Below are positions 5,132-6,486 of a stretch of 6,486 nucleotides of DNA, one piece after another. Numbering within the stretch: the first letter of the stretch is position 1; every line of letters starts with the position of its first letter. The stretch covers positions 1 through 6,486 of the forward strand of contig JBBCIV010000219.1 of the NCBI GenBank assembly GCA_037189665.1, in the 5' to 3' direction. A program made the position numbers and the translations under genes. Source of the DNA: BPJO01 sp037189665. GTDB taxonomy: Bacteria > Planctomycetota > Phycisphaerae > Tepidisphaerales > Tepidisphaeraceae. The notes beneath the pieces are model-generated. The model was given only the letters and a program-made list of their open reading frames with translations, was not told the DNA's origin and searched no databases.

Positions 5132-6486
5132 CCTCAAACCCCGGCGATACGCCCTTGGTGGTAAGCATTCTGAATTGGCTCGCGCTAATATCTTTGCGAG
5201 ATTCGGAACCATCATTTAGCAAATTCCAACCGTCGGCAGAATGTTCACCGCTGTTGAGCAGATAATGCGCAAGTTCGTGAGCCAGCGTTCGCGCCAACTC
5301 CTGATTCGTTCGGCGCACGGTCGTTGTACCATTCGCAAATGCCGCAATTGCAATTCCAGGAAACTTTCCGACGAGAGGCTGCTTTGGGAAATAGCATGCG
5401 CCATTTAGGAATTGGTTTACACCTTTGTCGTAGATGGTGTTTACAAAATACACATCGATCGCACCGTCCCGAGCACCAACGCGCATGACATCATCGATTT
5501 CGTCATTAATTCCCACTAATGCTCCTCCCTTTGGATTGAAGAGATATGGCGCGGAGGTCGTTCTCAAGTGAACGATTTCTTGCTGACGGAATCGGATGAA
5601 TTCAACGCCAACCTGTGACCCAATTGTATCAATGATGTCTTCAATTTCTTGTATGTCTGCCGCAGTTATTCCTGTTGTCACCAACGCCCCACCGGGCGGC
5701 TGGTACTGCATGATGTTCATCTCCATACGATATACTCGCTTTGCCGACGTAACTGCTGTGTATCGGGAAGCGTAATTCATTGCAGCATCAAGTCCAGCAC
5801 TAGTAGATTCAGTTGGGTGCGCGACACTGTACAAGACACTTGTTCCCGTCGCTCCATCCATGTCAACTGGAAAGCTTGTGTCACGCATCCTCAAATTGCT
5901 CGAGGTATTTGGTCGAGCTCCATTTCTTGTCGGATTCACAGACAAGCCACCTCCTGCGTTTGATTTCAAAACAGATCCTACCCTTGCACCGTTTTGAACA
6001 ATCTCACGCGTCCAGACGACCTCAATTTTATCCACCGGAATCTTGACGGACCTCGCCAAAACATTGCTCCCCGCAAATGAAGTAAGGATCGGGGACGACC
6101 CCGAAACATAATCTGCATTATGTCGAATAGTTTCGTTTCCCCCTCCAAGTATCCCAATATCCGCCCCGAATAGGTTCCCACCAGCCGCGCTTGCCCAACT
6201 GCTAACATGGATAGGATTTACGGGTTCATTAGTCGTTCCGCCGGTTTCCGGTTCCATGTTGAATCGTAGTACGGTTAGCCGTTCTGTTGCGACAGCCGCG
6301 CCAGCTATTAAAGCGGTAATTGCAACGTCTTCCGGAAGACTAGAAACGCTTCCACCCCTGATGAAGAATTGCCCCTGACCTAACCCCGTTGCGCCTGTAT
6401 CCAGTACTGTATGCACAGTCGGCGCCCCCGTGTTTGGATCGGCAAGAGTGATCGAACCTGTACCAATGCTCGATGTGGTTAGGGTA
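5118..6486 (-). CDS. C-terminal part of a large secreted zincin metallopeptidase, 5' end outside window
   Basis: The frame is open from the window edge (first visible residues TLTTSSIGTGSITLADPNTG) to TAG at 5118, about 456 codons, so the N-terminus is missing; a GTG at 6416 is only an internal codon. The first 100 or so residues are a beta-rich, Gly/Ser/Thr-rich region (RGGSVSSLPEDVAITALIAG, ERLTVLRFNMEPETGG) like secreted surface proteins. Later, ITAADIQEIEDIIDTIGSQ, an acidic NDEIDDVMRVG and IDVYFVNTIYDKGVN lead into a zinc site at 5279-5241: HELAHYLLNSGEH, with H, E, H and a third H eight positions after the second H, then NLLND. This resembles the HELGHLLLxxxxH...NLM site of planctomycete secreted peptidases. 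The spacing is longer than the metzincin HExxHxxGxxH, so the clan is uncertain. A peptidase is well supported; its substrate is unknown. It overlaps the zinc-ribbon gene by 14 nt. Confidence 0.82.
   Translation of the reverse strand, partial: TLTTSSIGTGSITLADPNTGAPTVHTVLDTGATGLGQGQFFIRGGSVSSLPEDVAITALIAGAAVATERLTVLRFNMEPETGGTTNEPVNPIHVSSWASAAGGNLFGADIGILGGGNETIRHNADYVSGSSPILTSFAGSNVLARSVKIPVDKIEVVWTREIVQNGARVGSVLKSNAGGGLSVNPTRNGARPNTSSNLRMRDTSFPVDMDGATGTSVLYSVAHPTESTSAGLDAAMNYASRYTAVTSAKRVYRMEMNIMQYQPPGGALVTTGITAADIQEIEDIIDTIGSQVGVEFIRFRQQEIVHLRTTSAPYLFNPKGGALVGINDEIDDVMRVGARDGAIDVYFVNTIYDKGVNQFLNGACYFPKQPLVGKFPGIAIAAFANGTTTVRRTNQELARTLAHELAHYLLNSGEHSADGWNLLNDGSESRKDISASQFRMLTTKGVSPGFEDDHF

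Noticed and set aside
5132..5215. 28-residue N-terminal extension of the zinc-ribbon protein from ATG 5215
   Set aside because: It would overlap the peptidase gene by 98 nt, places an Arg-rich stretch before TM1, and the peptidase frame there is well supported.

Overview
The window looks like Planctomycetota DNA. The best marker is a small membrane protein ending in a CPxCGYDxR...RCPECG zinc ribbon, a tail very common in planctomycetes (especially Phycisphaerae). Calx-beta-type secreted proteins with an LDxDSDND / DxIPDxAxG linker, and an exported WD40 protein, agree with this. The assignment rests on family knowledge, not on a search. All convincing genes are on the minus strand, so the reading order is from high to low coordinates. 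I saw no rRNA, tRNA or CRISPR array.

Layout from right to left: (1) 5118-6486, the C-terminal part of a large secreted protein with a zincin metallopeptidase motif; its 5' end lies outside the window. (2) 4562-5131, a 189-residue two-TM protein with a cytoplasmic zinc ribbon, overlapping the peptidase gene by 14 nt, with a weak hairpin after its stop. (3) 4326-4561, a 236-nt spacer whose lower end carries a good Shine-Dalgarno site. (4) 2125-4325, a composite gene. It starts with the N-terminus of an IS256/Mutator-type transposase, joined in frame to a Calx-beta domain, then the linker module, a beta-rich region and a PD-(D/E)xK-like nuclease domain. The reading frame breaks inside the nuclease at a T TTA AAA A site, where a -1 shift restores the rest of the nuclease and a TM-containing tail. 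(5) 864-2105, an exported WD40-repeat protein 19 nt downstream. (6) 1-750, a second copy of the Calx-beta/linker module with no start codon before the domain, cut off abruptly at its 5' side and running out of the window at its 3' side.

Working idea (inference): this is an accessory locus of modular secreted proteins. A GC-rich Calx-beta segment (about 66-68 % GC by hand count) and a shared lower-GC linker (about 45-48 %) are followed by different C-terminal domains: a nuclease in one and a metallopeptidase in another. That layout resembles polymorphic-effector systems shaped by recombination and insertion sequences. The most notable points are the transposase-Calx-beta chimera, the frameshift site inside the nuclease, and the headless duplicated module.
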